Assembly (NCBI GenBank): GCA_003162425.1
Contig: PMOK01000003.1
Location: 8,241 to 68,652, forward strand
Direction: 5' to 3'
Origin: Bryobacterales bacterium
GTDB taxonomy: Bacteria > Acidobacteriota > Terriglobia > Bryobacterales > Bryobacteraceae
DNA length: 60,412 nt
Below are positions 23,913 through 32,336 of the stretch, in pieces (the stretch's first letter is position 1; each line of letters opens with the position of its first letter). The notes under the pieces were generated by a model. The model worked only from the letters and a program-made list of their open reading frames with translations, was not told where the DNA came from and made no database searches. Position numbers and translations under genes: made by a program.

Positions 23913-25796
23913 GTGGCTAAATCGAAACGCACTATCCAGTTGGGTCTACTTGTATGTGCACTGGCTTCGGTTGTGTCATCTCAATACCTTTGCACAAATA
24001 CAACAACACCATTGGCCGTGTGGGAAGACGTTCCTGCATTTTCGAACGATCCGGACCAAACGACGGCAACAAGCTGCAATTCCGTACCGGGGACTTTTGG
24101 ATTTCAATACGAATGCGTTGAGTATGTTGATCGTTTCTTTAAACAATTGGTTCGATCGAGTGCCTCGGCGTATTTCCAAAGTAGCGCTCTACCCGGCACG
24201 CAGAATTCGAAAGGCTTCGTCCAGTTTCCTAACGGTGGTAGCACGGCACCCGAAGTTGATGACGTGTTGGTATTTGACGAGATCATCGACGGGGTGCATG
24301 GTTATGGCCATGTCGCAGTCATAACGTCAGTGGCTCCGGATCACGTATGCATAATCGAGCAAAACGGCGTTGCACCACATGGTGTTGCCGCATTGCCCTT
24401 GGCAACGTTGAACGGTGCCTATCAGATCACCTGGACAAGCACGTTTCCCGTGTCGGGTTGGGTCCGAGCACCGCTCAGAATAATCGCGACACTGGATGGT
24501 GCCGCGTGGCCAGGAGTTGCCGCAAGTGTGAGCGTTACTAGCCTTGCCGGAACGGTTATGTGTCCGAGTACGGGGCATGCGGGCGGTGTAACCTACTCAA
24601 TAAACGCCCCCTCCGGTGCCCACAATCTGCCAAACGGAACGAAGGTGCCCGATCGCACAATAAACTATACTCTTCACCAAAACGGTATTGCTGACAATAA
24701 TGCCCTACCGGAGGGAAGCTACGCTCTGTCATATCTCAGCGGCGGCCCTCCTAACAGCTCTTTCGTGGGGGTAAGCCCTTCGTCCACCCAAAATCTAGTT
24801 TCAGATGGAAGCGTCACCTTTACGATGGAGTTCGCTTCACTGAGTCCGCCACCACTTCCAACCTGGACAAAGAAGTGCAGCCCTCCGGCCCTTCAAAAGG
24901 GCTCCTTTGCAGCCATGGCTTATGATTCGGTGCACGCCCAAACCGTCTTATTCGGTGGGTACACCCCGTCTACCAACCTTGTGTCTCAAGAGACATGGGT
25001 CTGGGACGGCACCTCTTGGACGGAGCTCTTTCCAGCGAACGTGCCACCCGCCCGAACCTCCCATGCCATGGCCTACGATGCCGGCCACGGACAAGTCGTC
25101 ATGTTCGGCGGTGCGGTTGGTGGTGCGGCGGTTAGTGCCACTATCGCTAATGATACGTGGGTTTGGGACGGGACCAACTGGACCCAGAAGTTTCCGGCAA
25201 AGAGTCCGTCGCCCCGCCTTCACGCTGCGATGGTCTATGACACCGCCCTACAGAGAATCCTTCTTATCGGTGGCACCGACGGCTTGTCGCATGCATTTGC
25301 GCAAACCTGGTCCTGGGATGGCACGAATTGGAGCACGCTCGCAGCTCCTCCTGTTGCCCGCAGCGAGTTCAGTGCGGCCTACGATCCGATACGGCACCAA
25401 ACGGTAATCTTTGGCGGCAGCAATCCTGGGGGATATCTAAGTGACACCGAGGTATTTGACGGCACCACCTGGACCTCCCTTTCTCCGCTCCCGAGTCCGC
25501 CTACACCAAGATTAGATGACGGTTTAGCATTTGATTCCGCACTTGGACAAACTGTTCTCTTCGGCGGAGCCGGTCCCTTAAATACACCGGCGTACAATGA
25601 CACGTGGACCTGGAACGGATCAAGCTGGATGCACGTTACTCCTGGAACAAGTCCGCAACCAGGCCGGAGCGCCCATGCCATAGCGTACGATGCGGCGAGG
25701 TCACAGGTCGTCGTTTTCGGAGGCCTCAATAGTGCGGGCGGACTTACCGATACGTGGGTCTATGGCGGTACCACGACAACTAGCTGCCAACCTTAG
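23913..25796 (+). CDS. Secreted CHAP amidase with Kelch-like repeats
   Basis: A 627-aa exported protein (GTG start; signal peptide LGLLVCALASVVSSQ). Residues about 50-180 form a CHAP domain: the catalytic Cys is in FQYECVEYVDRFF, the His in YGHVAVIT, with the following Glu in CIIEQNG. CHAP enzymes cleave peptidoglycan or glutathionyl-spermidine. A linker domain (about 195-320) is followed by at least five Kelch-type repeats, each with a pattern like MAYDAGHGQVVMFGG ... TWVWDGTNWT, predicted to form a beta-propeller. The pairing suggests a wall hydrolase with a binding propeller, possibly aimed at other bacteria. Third forward gene in the block, 22 bp after its neighbour. Confidence 0.8.
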   Translation: MAKSKRTIQLGLLVCALASVVSSQYLCTNTTTPLAVWEDVPAFSNDPDQTTATSCNSVPGTFGFQYECVEYVDRFFKQLVRSSASAYFQSSALPGTQNSKGFVQFPNGGSTAPEVDDVLVFDEIIDGVHGYGHVAVITSVAPDHVCIIEQNGVAPHGVAALPLATLNGAYQITWTSTFPVSGWVRAPLRIIATLDGAAWPGVAASVSVTSLAGTVMCPSTGHAGGVTYSINAPSGAHNLPNGTKVPDRTINYTLHQNGIADNNALPEGSYALSYLSGGPPNSSFVGVSPSSTQNLVSDGSVTFTMEFASLSPPPLPTWTKKCSPPALQKGSFAAMAYDSVHAQTVLFGGYTPSTNLVSQETWVWDGTSWTELFPANVPPARTSHAMAYDAGHGQVVMFGGAVGGAAVSATIANDTWVWDGTNWTQKFPAKSPSPRLHAAMVYDTALQRILLIGGTDGLSHAFAQTWSWDGTNWSTLAAPPVARSEFSAAYDPIRHQTVIFGGSNPGGYLSDTEVFDGTTWTSLSPLPSPPTPRLDDGLAFDSALGQTVLFGGAGPLNTPAYNDTWTWNGSSWMHVTPGTSPQPGRSAHAIAYDAARSQVVVFGGLNSAGGLTDTWVYGGTTTTSCQP

Positions 25797-25825
25797 ATGG
25801 AGCATTTGGAGATGGAGCATTTGGC
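25796..25825 (+). repeat. 15-bp tandem duplication
   Basis: GATGGAGCATTTGGA is repeated twice head to tail (last base differs), beginning within the stop codon region of the Kelch gene. Likely a replication slippage product. Confidence 0.7.
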
Positions 25826-25967
25826 GAGTTTCTGCTTCAAGTTAATTACCTGCACTCTGCTGCGAGTCGTCCGATGAAGTGCCTTCCAAATAGGCGAGCA
25901 TGTCGCGCGTCTGGACGTGTTCCCGAAAATCATCGGGTTTGGCCTGGTTGGGTTACTCTAACGCTAA

Positions 25968-26428
25968 ATGGCAACGCAACTGACCGTGATTTTGGGCTGG
26001 GGATCTCTTCTTTGGGATCGTGCGGCGAACGAAGTGTTTGATAGGCATCACCACGAATGGCTGCCCGACGGGCCCGTTTTAAAGTTGGAGTTCTCAAAGA
26101 TTTCCGGCACACGCTCGGGGGCACTCACTCTCGTGATCGATCCAATTAACGGAACGCCATGCCAAGTTCACTACGCGTTGAGCACGAGAACAGATCCGGA
26201 AGACGTTATCTGCGACCTTCGAGCGAGAGAAGGATCAAAAGTGACTTCGAAGCGAAACAGGCAAAACCATTTTCGCCTGCCGAGGCGATCGCTTACATTC
26301 AAAGGCTAACTCCGGAGGGGAGGGCGAAAGCCGCGGAGTACGTTTGGCGCGCTCCATCATTCATTAAAACACCCCTGAGAGAAGCGCTTGAACGCGAACC
26401 TTGGTTTACCAAGCCCGCCGACATGTAG
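25968..26428 (+). pseudogene. Gamma-glutamylcyclotransferase-like gene, internally deleted
   Basis: The first 85 codons (25968 to about 26231) encode VILGWGSLLWD...FSKISGTRSGALTLVIDP...DPEDVICDLRAREG, a clear member of the gamma-glutamylcyclotransferase-like fold. The C-terminal part (about 26238-26428) encodes AKQAKPFSPAEAIAYIQRL and KAAEYVWRAPSFIKTPLREA in another frame. In intact relatives about 50 residues lie between REG and this segment. Here they are missing and the frame is shifted, so the gene is broken by an internal deletion. It stands alone between the second cargo block and a reverse gene. Confidence 0.7.
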
Positions 26429-26438
26429 AAGTGCGGGA

Positions 26439-27191
26439 TCATGCACACCACTTTTCGATACGTTCTTCAACCGTCTTGCAAACTATAACGTGGGGACTGG
26501 GATGGAGAGTCCCAACGAAGTTGCGCTCTATCAAGTTAGTCTCGTTGATAAGCGGATTGAGAATCGTCTCCTGAACGTTCGCAAGCCCGAGTTTTGTGAG
26601 AGCGTTGTCGTACCAGGCAATTTGAAACCCCGGTTGCCTGTAAACGAGTCGCAGACCAATTCTCTGGTTCCACGGCATGTTGTCGAAGACACCCGTCGTC
26701 TGTATGTATTGCTGATACTCCAACGGAGACATCTTGGGCTTAGCGGCCTCTACCGTTTCTGGAGAATCTTGAGCCTCTGTTTTCCGGTTGGCGAGCAGAA
26801 CCACGATGATGCATACGCCAACGAGCACAGCGACCCCGACTAGAACCGCTACCGTAAAAGGAAAGTGCCGCGTCTCCTGACTCGCTCGGTGACGATCATA
26901 AAAGCCGTCAGCAACACCAGCCCACGTCAGCAGCGCCAACATGGCCATGGTCAACATGGGCCAGTAGCCCTTAAGACGCACTATTACCGCATCTTTTGAA
27001 GTTTTTGAAGACTTTTTTGATAAGCCCGCCTGAACGGCAAAGATTTCGTTTTGCTTCTTGAATATCTGATTCTGTTGCCAGAGTAGGTAGAGAGTCGCAA
27101 CTCCAAAAAACAGGCCACTCCAGTCGGGCATATCCGCCGTCGCCTCCAATTCGGTTGAACTATTACTGAAGGTAACGCAACCTGACACCAT
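26439..27191 (-). CDS. Membrane protein of unknown function
   Basis: A 250-aa protein, with an alternative start at 27131. Hydrophobic segments: WSGLFFGVATLYLLWQQ near the N-terminus, YWPMLTMAMLALLTWAGVA in the middle and FPFTVAVLVGVAVLVGVCII, suggesting three membrane spans with a short charged loop (QNEIFAVQAGLSKKSSKTSK) after the first. The C-terminal 110 residues are soluble, with PLEYQQYIQTTGVFDNMPWN and a terminal region ending TVEERIEKWCA. Not recognised. It lies just downstream of the intact recombinase on the same strand (61-bp gap). Confidence 0.6.
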   Translation of the reverse strand: MVSGCVTFSNSSTELEATADMPDWSGLFFGVATLYLLWQQNQIFKKQNEIFAVQAGLSKKSSKTSKDAVIVRLKGYWPMLTMAMLALLTWAGVADGFYDRHRASQETRHFPFTVAVLVGVAVLVGVCIIVVLLANRKTEAQDSPETVEAAKPKMSPLEYQQYIQTTGVFDNMPWNQRIGLRLVYRQPGFQIAWYDNALTKLGLANVQETILNPLINETNLIERNFVGTLHPSPHVIVCKTVEERIEKWCA

Positions 27192-27252
27192 GAAGTTGCG
27201 CCTTTAAAGAGTTCGCTTCCAAATCGTAAGCCTTCTGAAATCTCGCGATACC

Positions 27253-28227
27253 TCAAATCAAAATGCGCTCCACCTCATCGAGCGTGATCTCGTCGCCCGT
27301 CCGATCATAGAGTTTCGTCGTCCGCGGCGATTCGTGCGCGGCGATCGCCTGGGCATTCTCGATCGTGCCTCCGTTCTCCAGGTACGCTGTTATCCCGGTC
27401 GCCCGGAAGGTGTGGCAGCACGTGGAGGAGGGGAGTCCAGCTCCCAGAGCCCGGCGCTTTACCATCCGCAGCACATCCGTGCGGGTCATTGGATTTGCAG
27501 TGATCTCACGCCGGTTATTCACGCTCCGAAAGAGCGGGGATTTCTCTTCGTCCCGAGTTCCAATTGCTACAAGATACGCATCGAGGTACGCCTCCGCGTT
27601 GTGATGCGCGGGCACCTCATGTCGTTTACCGCCCTTTTCATGCAATCGAATCCATCCTCGTTTGCCATTCTCATAATAGTCTTCGACGCGCATGTGGACG
27701 ACGGCCGAGACGCGGGCGAACGTGTAGCACATGAGACCAATGAGCGCGCGATCACGGAGCCCTATGATTGAATCCACTTTGATCGAATCGAGGAGCGTCC
27801 GCGCCTGGTCCGCTGTAAGGACCGGCGTCTTTCCGCGATGGACGACGTGCTTCGGCCCCCGGACGGATGCTGCAGGGTTCATGGGCACGATCTGTCCGAT
27901 CACCAGGAAATCGAAGAGCATCCTGATCGCCGCCAGGTGCTGCTTCACGGTGGGCGCGGCGCCCGTGTGGTTCTCGATGTAGGAGGCGATGACGATCGGC
28001 TTCACCTGGTCCAGCGTATAGACGCGATGCTTCTCGCACCACGCAAAGAATTGCGACACGGCCTCAGCGTACGCGTATCTCGTGTTCCGGTTCCGGATCG
28101 TCGCAGCGAAGAACTCAATGAAGCGCCAGGCGGCAGCTTCACCGGCACGGCCGATCGCCGCCGGCAGGTTCTCCATGCCGGCGCGCGCAAGATCCCGCCG
28201 TGGAATTGGCACGAGCTCGGAACTCAT
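27253..28227 (-). CDS. Tyrosine recombinase (XerC/D-like integrase), intact
   Basis: A 324-aa site-specific recombinase. The N-terminal SAM-like core-binding domain spans about residues 25-115 (RNRNTRYAYAEAVSQFFAWC, LDQVKPIVIASYIENHTG). The catalytic domain has Arg in CYTFARVSAVV, Lys in HEKGGKRHEVP, the HxxR box as HTFR, the second His in AAHESPRTT and the nucleophilic Tyr in KLYDRT. All key residues are present, so it should be active. Its last 61 codons are the sequence found alone at 11328-11513 and 20412-20597. Its ATG overlaps the stop of the small gene at 28224 (ATGA). Likely responsible for assembling the array to its left (inference). Confidence 0.9.
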   Translation of the reverse strand: MSSELVPIPRRDLARAGMENLPAAIGRAGEAAAWRFIEFFAATIRNRNTRYAYAEAVSQFFAWCEKHRVYTLDQVKPIVIASYIENHTGAAPTVKQHLAAIRMLFDFLVIGQIVPMNPAASVRGPKHVVHRGKTPVLTADQARTLLDSIKVDSIIGLRDRALIGLMCYTFARVSAVVHMRVEDYYENGKRGWIRLHEKGGKRHEVPAHHNAEAYLDAYLVAIGTRDEEKSPLFRSVNNRREITANPMTRTDVLRMVKRRALGAGLPSSTCCHTFRATGITAYLENGGTIENAQAIAAHESPRTTKLYDRTGDEITLDEVERILI

Positions 28228-28403
28228 GGACGGAAGGATTCAAATTTCCTTCGTATGCCGAACTCCTCGGGGTCAATGAAATCCGCCGGGTCGATGTCGT
28301 CGTTAACGTCCGCTTCGGGCGCTGGTTGCCTTTCTTTCGAACCAGTTTCAGCCGAATCCAGTCGTTTTTTTGGCTTTTCCCCCTCCCCTGATTGATGCTT
28401 CAT
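28224..28403 (-). CDS. Short acidic protein translationally coupled to the recombinase
   Basis: A 59-aa open frame from ATG 28403 (AAGGA five bases upstream) to a TGA that overlaps the recombinase start as ATGA. The N-terminal half is basic and polar (KHQSGEGEKPKKRLDS); the second half is acidic (PAPEADVNDDIDPADFIDPE) and ends FESFRP. Its size and coupled position fit a recombination-directionality or accessory factor, or a leader peptide controlling int translation (inference). No helix-turn-helix is visible, so it is not a typical Xis. Easily missed because of its length. Confidence 0.6.
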   Translation of the reverse strand: MKHQSGEGEKPKKRLDSAETGSKERQPAPEADVNDDIDPADFIDPEEFGIRRKFESFRP

Positions 28404-28413
28404 AACGTCCTTT

Positions 28414-28441
28414 ATGATACGCCGTGTCCAAACGCTGTCAA
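28414..28441 (-). promoter_or_regulatory. Promoter for the small gene and recombinase
   Basis: A perfect TTGACA (complement of 28436-28441) and TATCAT (complement of 28414-28419) with a 16-bp spacer. The start site would lie only a few bases before the ATG at 28403, giving a nearly leaderless transcript. A second TTGACA lies further upstream (complement of 28469-28474). Confidence 0.5.
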
Positions 28442-28481
28442 CCCGCCCTTATTCGATCAGAATGGAATTGTCAAGAGCGAG

Positions 28482-28490
28482 TTATCCACA
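28482..28490 (+). other. Consensus DnaA box
   Basis: TTATCCACA, a perfect DnaA box, alone in the region upstream of the recombinase operon. Another single copy occurs at 38623-38631. Isolated boxes can titrate DnaA or regulate nearby promoters; chance occurrence is also possible. Confidence 0.3.
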
Positions 28491-28519
28491 GGGCATTCCG
28501 TGACCTCCGAAAAACTTAT

Positions 28520-28726
28520 CTAGTTCCTAGGCGGTAGTGCAATTGGCAGGCTGAGCGCGAGAACAAGCGGCAAAAATGCCGAGGGCAGGGTGTCCACCGG
28601 TCTCGCGAATCGCTCCCAAAGTTCGACGGCAGAGGCAAACGATTTCCGGCTCCCTTGAAGCCACACGATGATCCGTTGTGCCGTCTCACCATACACGCTG
28701 AGTATCCGGTTTAAGCGAATCCCCAC
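28520..28726 (-). CDS. Possible small membrane protein
   Basis: A 68-aa open frame from a GTG at 28726, 24 bp after the peptidase gene on the same strand. The C-terminus is one hydrophobic helix (LPSAFLPLVLALSLPIALP); the N-terminal half is basic (IRLNRILSVYGETAQRIIVW). There is no clear ribosome site. It could be real or a chance frame. Confidence 0.3.
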   Translation of the reverse strand: MGIRLNRILSVYGETAQRIIVWLQGSRKSFASAVELWERFARPVDTLPSAFLPLVLALSLPIALPPRN

Positions 28727-28750
28727 GCCGGGCGGGTCGTCGCGAAAGGA

Positions 28751-29269
28751 TCATTTCTCATCGGGTGCTCCGACGGTTGTACTACCCAACCAGCAATCTG
28801 ACATGCCGAATAGATTGGGGTTCACCGGTCCCGTAAGCTGAATCTCCAAGCCCTGCCAGTAGTCTCCCCACTTCCGCATTTCCCGAAGCGGCCCGCTCTC
28901 GTCAGCGAGCCCCGTCTGTCCTGCCTGTATCAGAGCAAAATGAAGATGTGGAGGTAAACCCTTTGCCTTGGGCGCTGCGGCGTTCACACTGTATCCCATA
29001 GTGCCGATCGAAGTACCTGTTTCGACTGATTGATCTTGCCGAACAGAAATAGAGTCAAGATGACCGTAAATTGTGTAGGCACCGGCGCCATTGTCGATTA
29101 TCACGGTGCGGCCCATCTCCTCCCAGCCATATGTTGCGACAGGGACTCGGCCACTTAGAGCGGCAACAATTCGGTTACCAACTTGTCCGTTCAAGTCCAA
29201 AGCTCCATGTTTCTTGCCTCCAGCGCGAATCGCTATCGAAACGACCGCCCGATTTGGCGACTCAATCAC
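28751..29269 (-). CDS. M23-family (LytM-like) metallopeptidase, 5' end damaged
   Basis: A 172-aa frame beginning at GTG 29269. The LytM zinc motifs are present: HGALD (His and Asp ligands), then the core IIDNGAGAYTIYGHLDSISV, and PPHLHF (HxH). The segments QDQSVETGTSIGTMG and GNRIVAALSGRV are typical of the fold. M23 enzymes cut peptide cross-links in cell walls, or act as scaffolds. The frame is open back to about 29316 without a start codon, while a signal-peptide-like sequence ending at 29262 sits in another frame. The original protein was therefore probably a lipoprotein or secreted enzyme, now frameshifted, unless the GTG is used. Confidence 0.7.
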   Translation of the reverse strand: MIESPNRAVVSIAIRAGGKKHGALDLNGQVGNRIVAALSGRVPVATYGWEEMGRTVIIDNGAGAYTIYGHLDSISVRQDQSVETGTSIGTMGYSVNAAAPKAKGLPPHLHFALIQAGQTGLADESGPLREMRKWGDYWQGLEIQLTGPVNPNLFGMSDCWLGSTTVGAPDEK

Positions 29270-29360
29270 CTTGCCTGATCGACGGTCTACCCGATATCGC
29301 GCAGCCGAATCCGTGAGGCCATAAGGTAATCAAGACGAGCCCGGCCATAAGTCTAAGCAT
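29262..29360 (-). pseudogene. Out-of-frame signal peptide of the M23 gene
   Basis: From ATG 29360 the frame reads MLRLMAGLVLITLWPHGFGC and then 12 more residues to a TGA. It is a good secretion or lipoprotein leader with Cys after the hydrophobic core. It overlaps the M23 frame, which is open from about 29316. One indel in 29262-29316 would join them. Confidence 0.5.
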
Positions 29361-29645
29361 CTTGTTCGTCTTGCGACTTTCCTCAAAACTCTACTGTCCT
29401 TACCAAAGAAACCGAAAAACGCCGACGGTCAGTGTATACGGTAACGCTTTCCCTCGTCCAATGATTCTGAGCGGAGGAGCCAACAACGGCACCCAAACGT
29501 TGGGGCCATGCCCGGCGTCCTCGCGAACTTTTAGAACTAACAACAACCGCATGGACGGCGAGTACTGACAATCTGCAATGACGCATACGGGACTATGCAG
29601 TCGTGACGACGGCGTATCGAGGTTGTACGCTGACTCGCGATGTTC
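29361..29645. other. Intergenic region without recognised features
   Basis: About 285 bp between the peptidase gene and the end of the reverse four-gene operon. Only short frames without supporting signals are present, and no terminator with a T-run was found. Confidence 0.5.
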
Positions 29646-31496
29646 TTATGGCTTCTTAGGCAGATCGCTCAGGGTCAGGAATACAGTATCGGTCTCACCG
29701 GTTGCGTCCCGCCATTGGCCCCACTCGCCGACGGCATTCCCAGTAATCCAGCGGATACGATATGAGCGCTTTTCTTTGTCATCTTTTACGAAAGGATCTA
29801 CCGCTACGGGGCTTACCTTTCGCAGTGTAAACCGTTCAACTTTCGGATTGACACCTCCCTCCCTACTCACCTCGACCTGCAGGATTCCAGTGTCCTGCGT
29901 CTGTTCATACAGAAGTTCGGCTGAGAGCGAGAACGTGTCAAATAGGTCTACCATAGATACAGACTGCGCGTTCAATGCATCGCTGCCACGGCGAACCACC
30001 ATGTATTGGCCGGGTGCGGGCGCCTCGTATGTGCCGTTCTTGGTGACGATATGACCGTGCACATAAAGATCCGGTAATATCGGTAGAATAAGGCCATTGT
30101 CGCCCTGCAGAAAAGTCGCATTTCGCCAATAAGGACTGGTCTTCCCCGCAGGTGACGCTGCATCGAAATTAAAAACGAAACGCTGATTCTCTTGCGCCGG
30201 TTTACCTATCGACACCTCGATCCGACCGGTTTCCAAACCCGATCCGTCGGTTCCCCATGCGTTGAGTCCGGGCGCGAAACCCTGGGCGGATACGAGTTCG
30301 CGGACGTAAAAAGCGTTGTCAAGACTAACCACCTTCACGATGGTCTTAGGAAGCCTAACATTCTCGTTTACGAGCGTGATCGGAAGATCGGTCTGCCCCT
30401 GAAGCTTAGTGGACTCGTGATAAGTTCCTTCCGCTCGCCGCTGAATATCAACAGTCCCACTTGCCGTGCCAAACCAGGCACTATATGTCCAGAAGAATGT
30501 CGGGCTAAACAACGTGATCTGGCCCGGCCGTTTCTCATACTTTCCATCGGGAACTGTCTTGGATTGGTCCACATCAATATCGGCTACGAAATCGACTGCA
30601 CGGGCCTTCATATCATTAAACATAGATTTGAGGAATTCCGCTCCCCCAAACTGGTCGGTCAAAGCTTTATCGCCCATCGTAATGGTGCCGGAGATATCGC
30701 CTGTTTTCTCAAATTGTTCGCGGATTGTTTCACGCTCCGATTTCCATGAAAAAATCCAGAAGCCGGCTCCGGATGAAGATTTCTCGTGAAAGTAATTGAA
30801 GATCGCTTTCTTGTTAGCGTTCACTTCAACTGTCGTAGGAGACATAGCGAACGTAGCGTCGGCTTTGTAATAGATGCTGACCCCCAGCTCCCTCGTGTCG
30901 CCGTCCATCACCTGACGGATTATTTCGCCGTGTTCCTTTGAGATCGGTATCATGATTGGGAACTCGGACCCAACCGTGATCGGCGCGGTAATGGGAATGT
31001 ACGAAATGGGGGCAGCGGAATCGGCAACCTGAAACCCTATCTGAGCGGTCCCCGGTTTGAAGGAAATTGGAGAGAGAATCGCGCCTTTATACTCAGGAAA
31101 CTTGGATTCCACGTACTTTCGAATTTGATCGTACAGAGCTGTGGTCGTTGGGGCACCGATCGTAACGCTCATCCAAATGTAGCCATAGGCGTTAACCTCC
31201 GTGGCTGACTTCGGATCGCGTACAAGGATGACGCTTACTTTGGGCGTGCCGTCCGGCTCACGCGCGATGTGAAGGTTTTTCGGAACTAGATAAAGGCGGT
31301 TTCGCTGATCTTGATCCTCAAAAATTTGATATTGGTCACCGCCATCGAGGAGTACCTCACGCGCGGGACGATCCGTATCAAGCTTCGGTAGTTTGGCTTG
31401 ACAAAGCGGCGAGAAGCCGATTGCAAGACAGGCCAAGCTAAAGCCGGCCCACAAATTATTACAAGGGAGCCAACTGACGCCTCGATTTCTTTTCAT
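29646..31496 (-). CDS. Secreted protein of unknown function, last gene of a four-gene operon
   Basis: A 616-aa protein from ATG 31496 (GGAG eight bases upstream). The signal peptide is LWAGFSLACLAIGFSPLCQA. The mature part starts with KLPKLDTDRPAREVLLDGGD and shows mainly beta-strand patterns, with a charged helical region around IREQFEKTGD...LKSMFNDMKARAVDF and a final strand set (RFTLRKVSPVAVDPF, RIRWITGNAVGEWGQW). No enzyme motif is seen. It follows the tail-collar gene by 35 bp. The operon encodes only exported proteins, so this one is probably part of the same envelope or surface assembly (inference). Confidence 0.65.
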   Translation of the reverse strand: MKRNRGVSWLPCNNLWAGFSLACLAIGFSPLCQAKLPKLDTDRPAREVLLDGGDQYQIFEDQDQRNRLYLVPKNLHIAREPDGTPKVSVILVRDPKSATEVNAYGYIWMSVTIGAPTTTALYDQIRKYVESKFPEYKGAILSPISFKPGTAQIGFQVADSAAPISYIPITAPITVGSEFPIMIPISKEHGEIIRQVMDGDTRELGVSIYYKADATFAMSPTTVEVNANKKAIFNYFHEKSSSGAGFWIFSWKSERETIREQFEKTGDISGTITMGDKALTDQFGGAEFLKSMFNDMKARAVDFVADIDVDQSKTVPDGKYEKRPGQITLFSPTFFWTYSAWFGTASGTVDIQRRAEGTYHESTKLQGQTDLPITLVNENVRLPKTIVKVVSLDNAFYVRELVSAQGFAPGLNAWGTDGSGLETGRIEVSIGKPAQENQRFVFNFDAASPAGKTSPYWRNATFLQGDNGLILPILPDLYVHGHIVTKNGTYEAPAPGQYMVVRRGSDALNAQSVSMVDLFDTFSLSAELLYEQTQDTGILQVEVSREGGVNPKVERFTLRKVSPVAVDPFVKDDKEKRSYRIRWITGNAVGEWGQWRDATGETDTVFLTLSDLPKKP

Positions 31497-31531
31497 ATCT
31501 TCACTCCTAGACACAGTCTCGTGTTGCTTAT

Positions 31532-32332
31532 CTACTTAACTCTTACGATAAAATGCACTGATGTGAACGGGGGGCGGTTATCGTGGCCGCCATCAGAGCT
31601 GCTCTGTCCGACGAAGGTCGCGCTGCCGCCAGTATGTCCGTGACTCTCGGCAATTATGCCAGGCGTGGGTGTATATGGTACGCTCAGAGCCGCAAAGTCA
31701 GTTCTATTCTCCATTTGGAAGGTATTCGGAGGCACAAGGGACGAGTGCCAGTCACCGTACGTTCCCATCGAGTTGGCCCAACTATTAACGCTCTTAAGCG
31801 GAAAGCTCACATCATCGGAACTCCCGGAAACGCGATGCTGATGGTCGGGGACGAAATCCAGCCCGCCACTCCCTCCAAGGGAAGACTCCACTCCCGCGCC
31901 ATCACGAGCACCCCGGAGAAACCTCTGTCTTAAATCTGGCACTTTCGTCCAAGGATAGGGTAGCCCTGGGGAATCTCGTCCGTCGCATGGAACCCAGTTT
32001 GATGGAAGTGAATCAAGCTTGCCATAGTAGGGCAGAATGGTTCCGACAGGAACTAGCCGGTCGATCTGGCTGAACGCCTGCGTTTGGACATTCGTAATGT
32101 CTTGGCCGATCTTCGCAATAGCCGGCCCGTTTTTCGCTACCAATTCCTGGAGCGTCTGCAATTCCTGACGCTGCCGCTCGACCCGCGAATCCAGATCTTC
32201 GATCGTTCTCGTCAGCGTTGCGACATCCGAAGGTCCCTGTGCGAGCACGGTGTTGGTCGGTGAATACCGAGTCACAAGCAGTATGAGGACAACACTCAAA
32301 ATCATGATCAGAAAGTTAGGAACTCGTTTCAA
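31532..32332 (-). CDS. Phage tail-collar-like protein with signal anchor
   Basis: A 266-aa protein. TTG 32332 is chosen because GGAG of the previous gene's last codons lies eight bases upstream. The N-terminal membrane helix (FLIMILSVVLILLVTRY) is followed by a coiled coil (TLTRTIEDLDSRVERQRQEL). Then comes a tail-collar-type domain: VPVGTILPYYGKLDSLPSNW, VPCDGR and KVPDLRQRFLRGA, and the usual end with DNRPPFTSVHFIVRVK. Collar domains normally sit at phage tail fibre tips. Here the membrane anchor and coiled coil suggest a cell-surface trimer borrowed from phage (inference). Coupled to the LRR gene, which ends five bases upstream. Confidence 0.75.
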   Translation of the reverse strand: MKRVPNFLIMILSVVLILLVTRYSPTNTVLAQGPSDVATLTRTIEDLDSRVERQRQELQTLQELVAKNGPAIAKIGQDITNVQTQAFSQIDRLVPVGTILPYYGKLDSLPSNWVPCDGRDSPGLPYPWTKVPDLRQRFLRGARDGAGVESSLGGSGGLDFVPDHQHRVSGSSDDVSFPLKSVNSWANSMGTYGDWHSSLVPPNTFQMENRTDFAALSVPYTPTPGIIAESHGHTGGSATFVGQSSSDGGHDNRPPFTSVHFIVRVK

Positions 32333-32336
32333 GGAA

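Noticed and set aside
31532..32332. Diversity-generating retroelement target (tail-collar type variable protein)
   Set aside because: No reverse transcriptase, template repeat or variable-repeat pair was found nearby.
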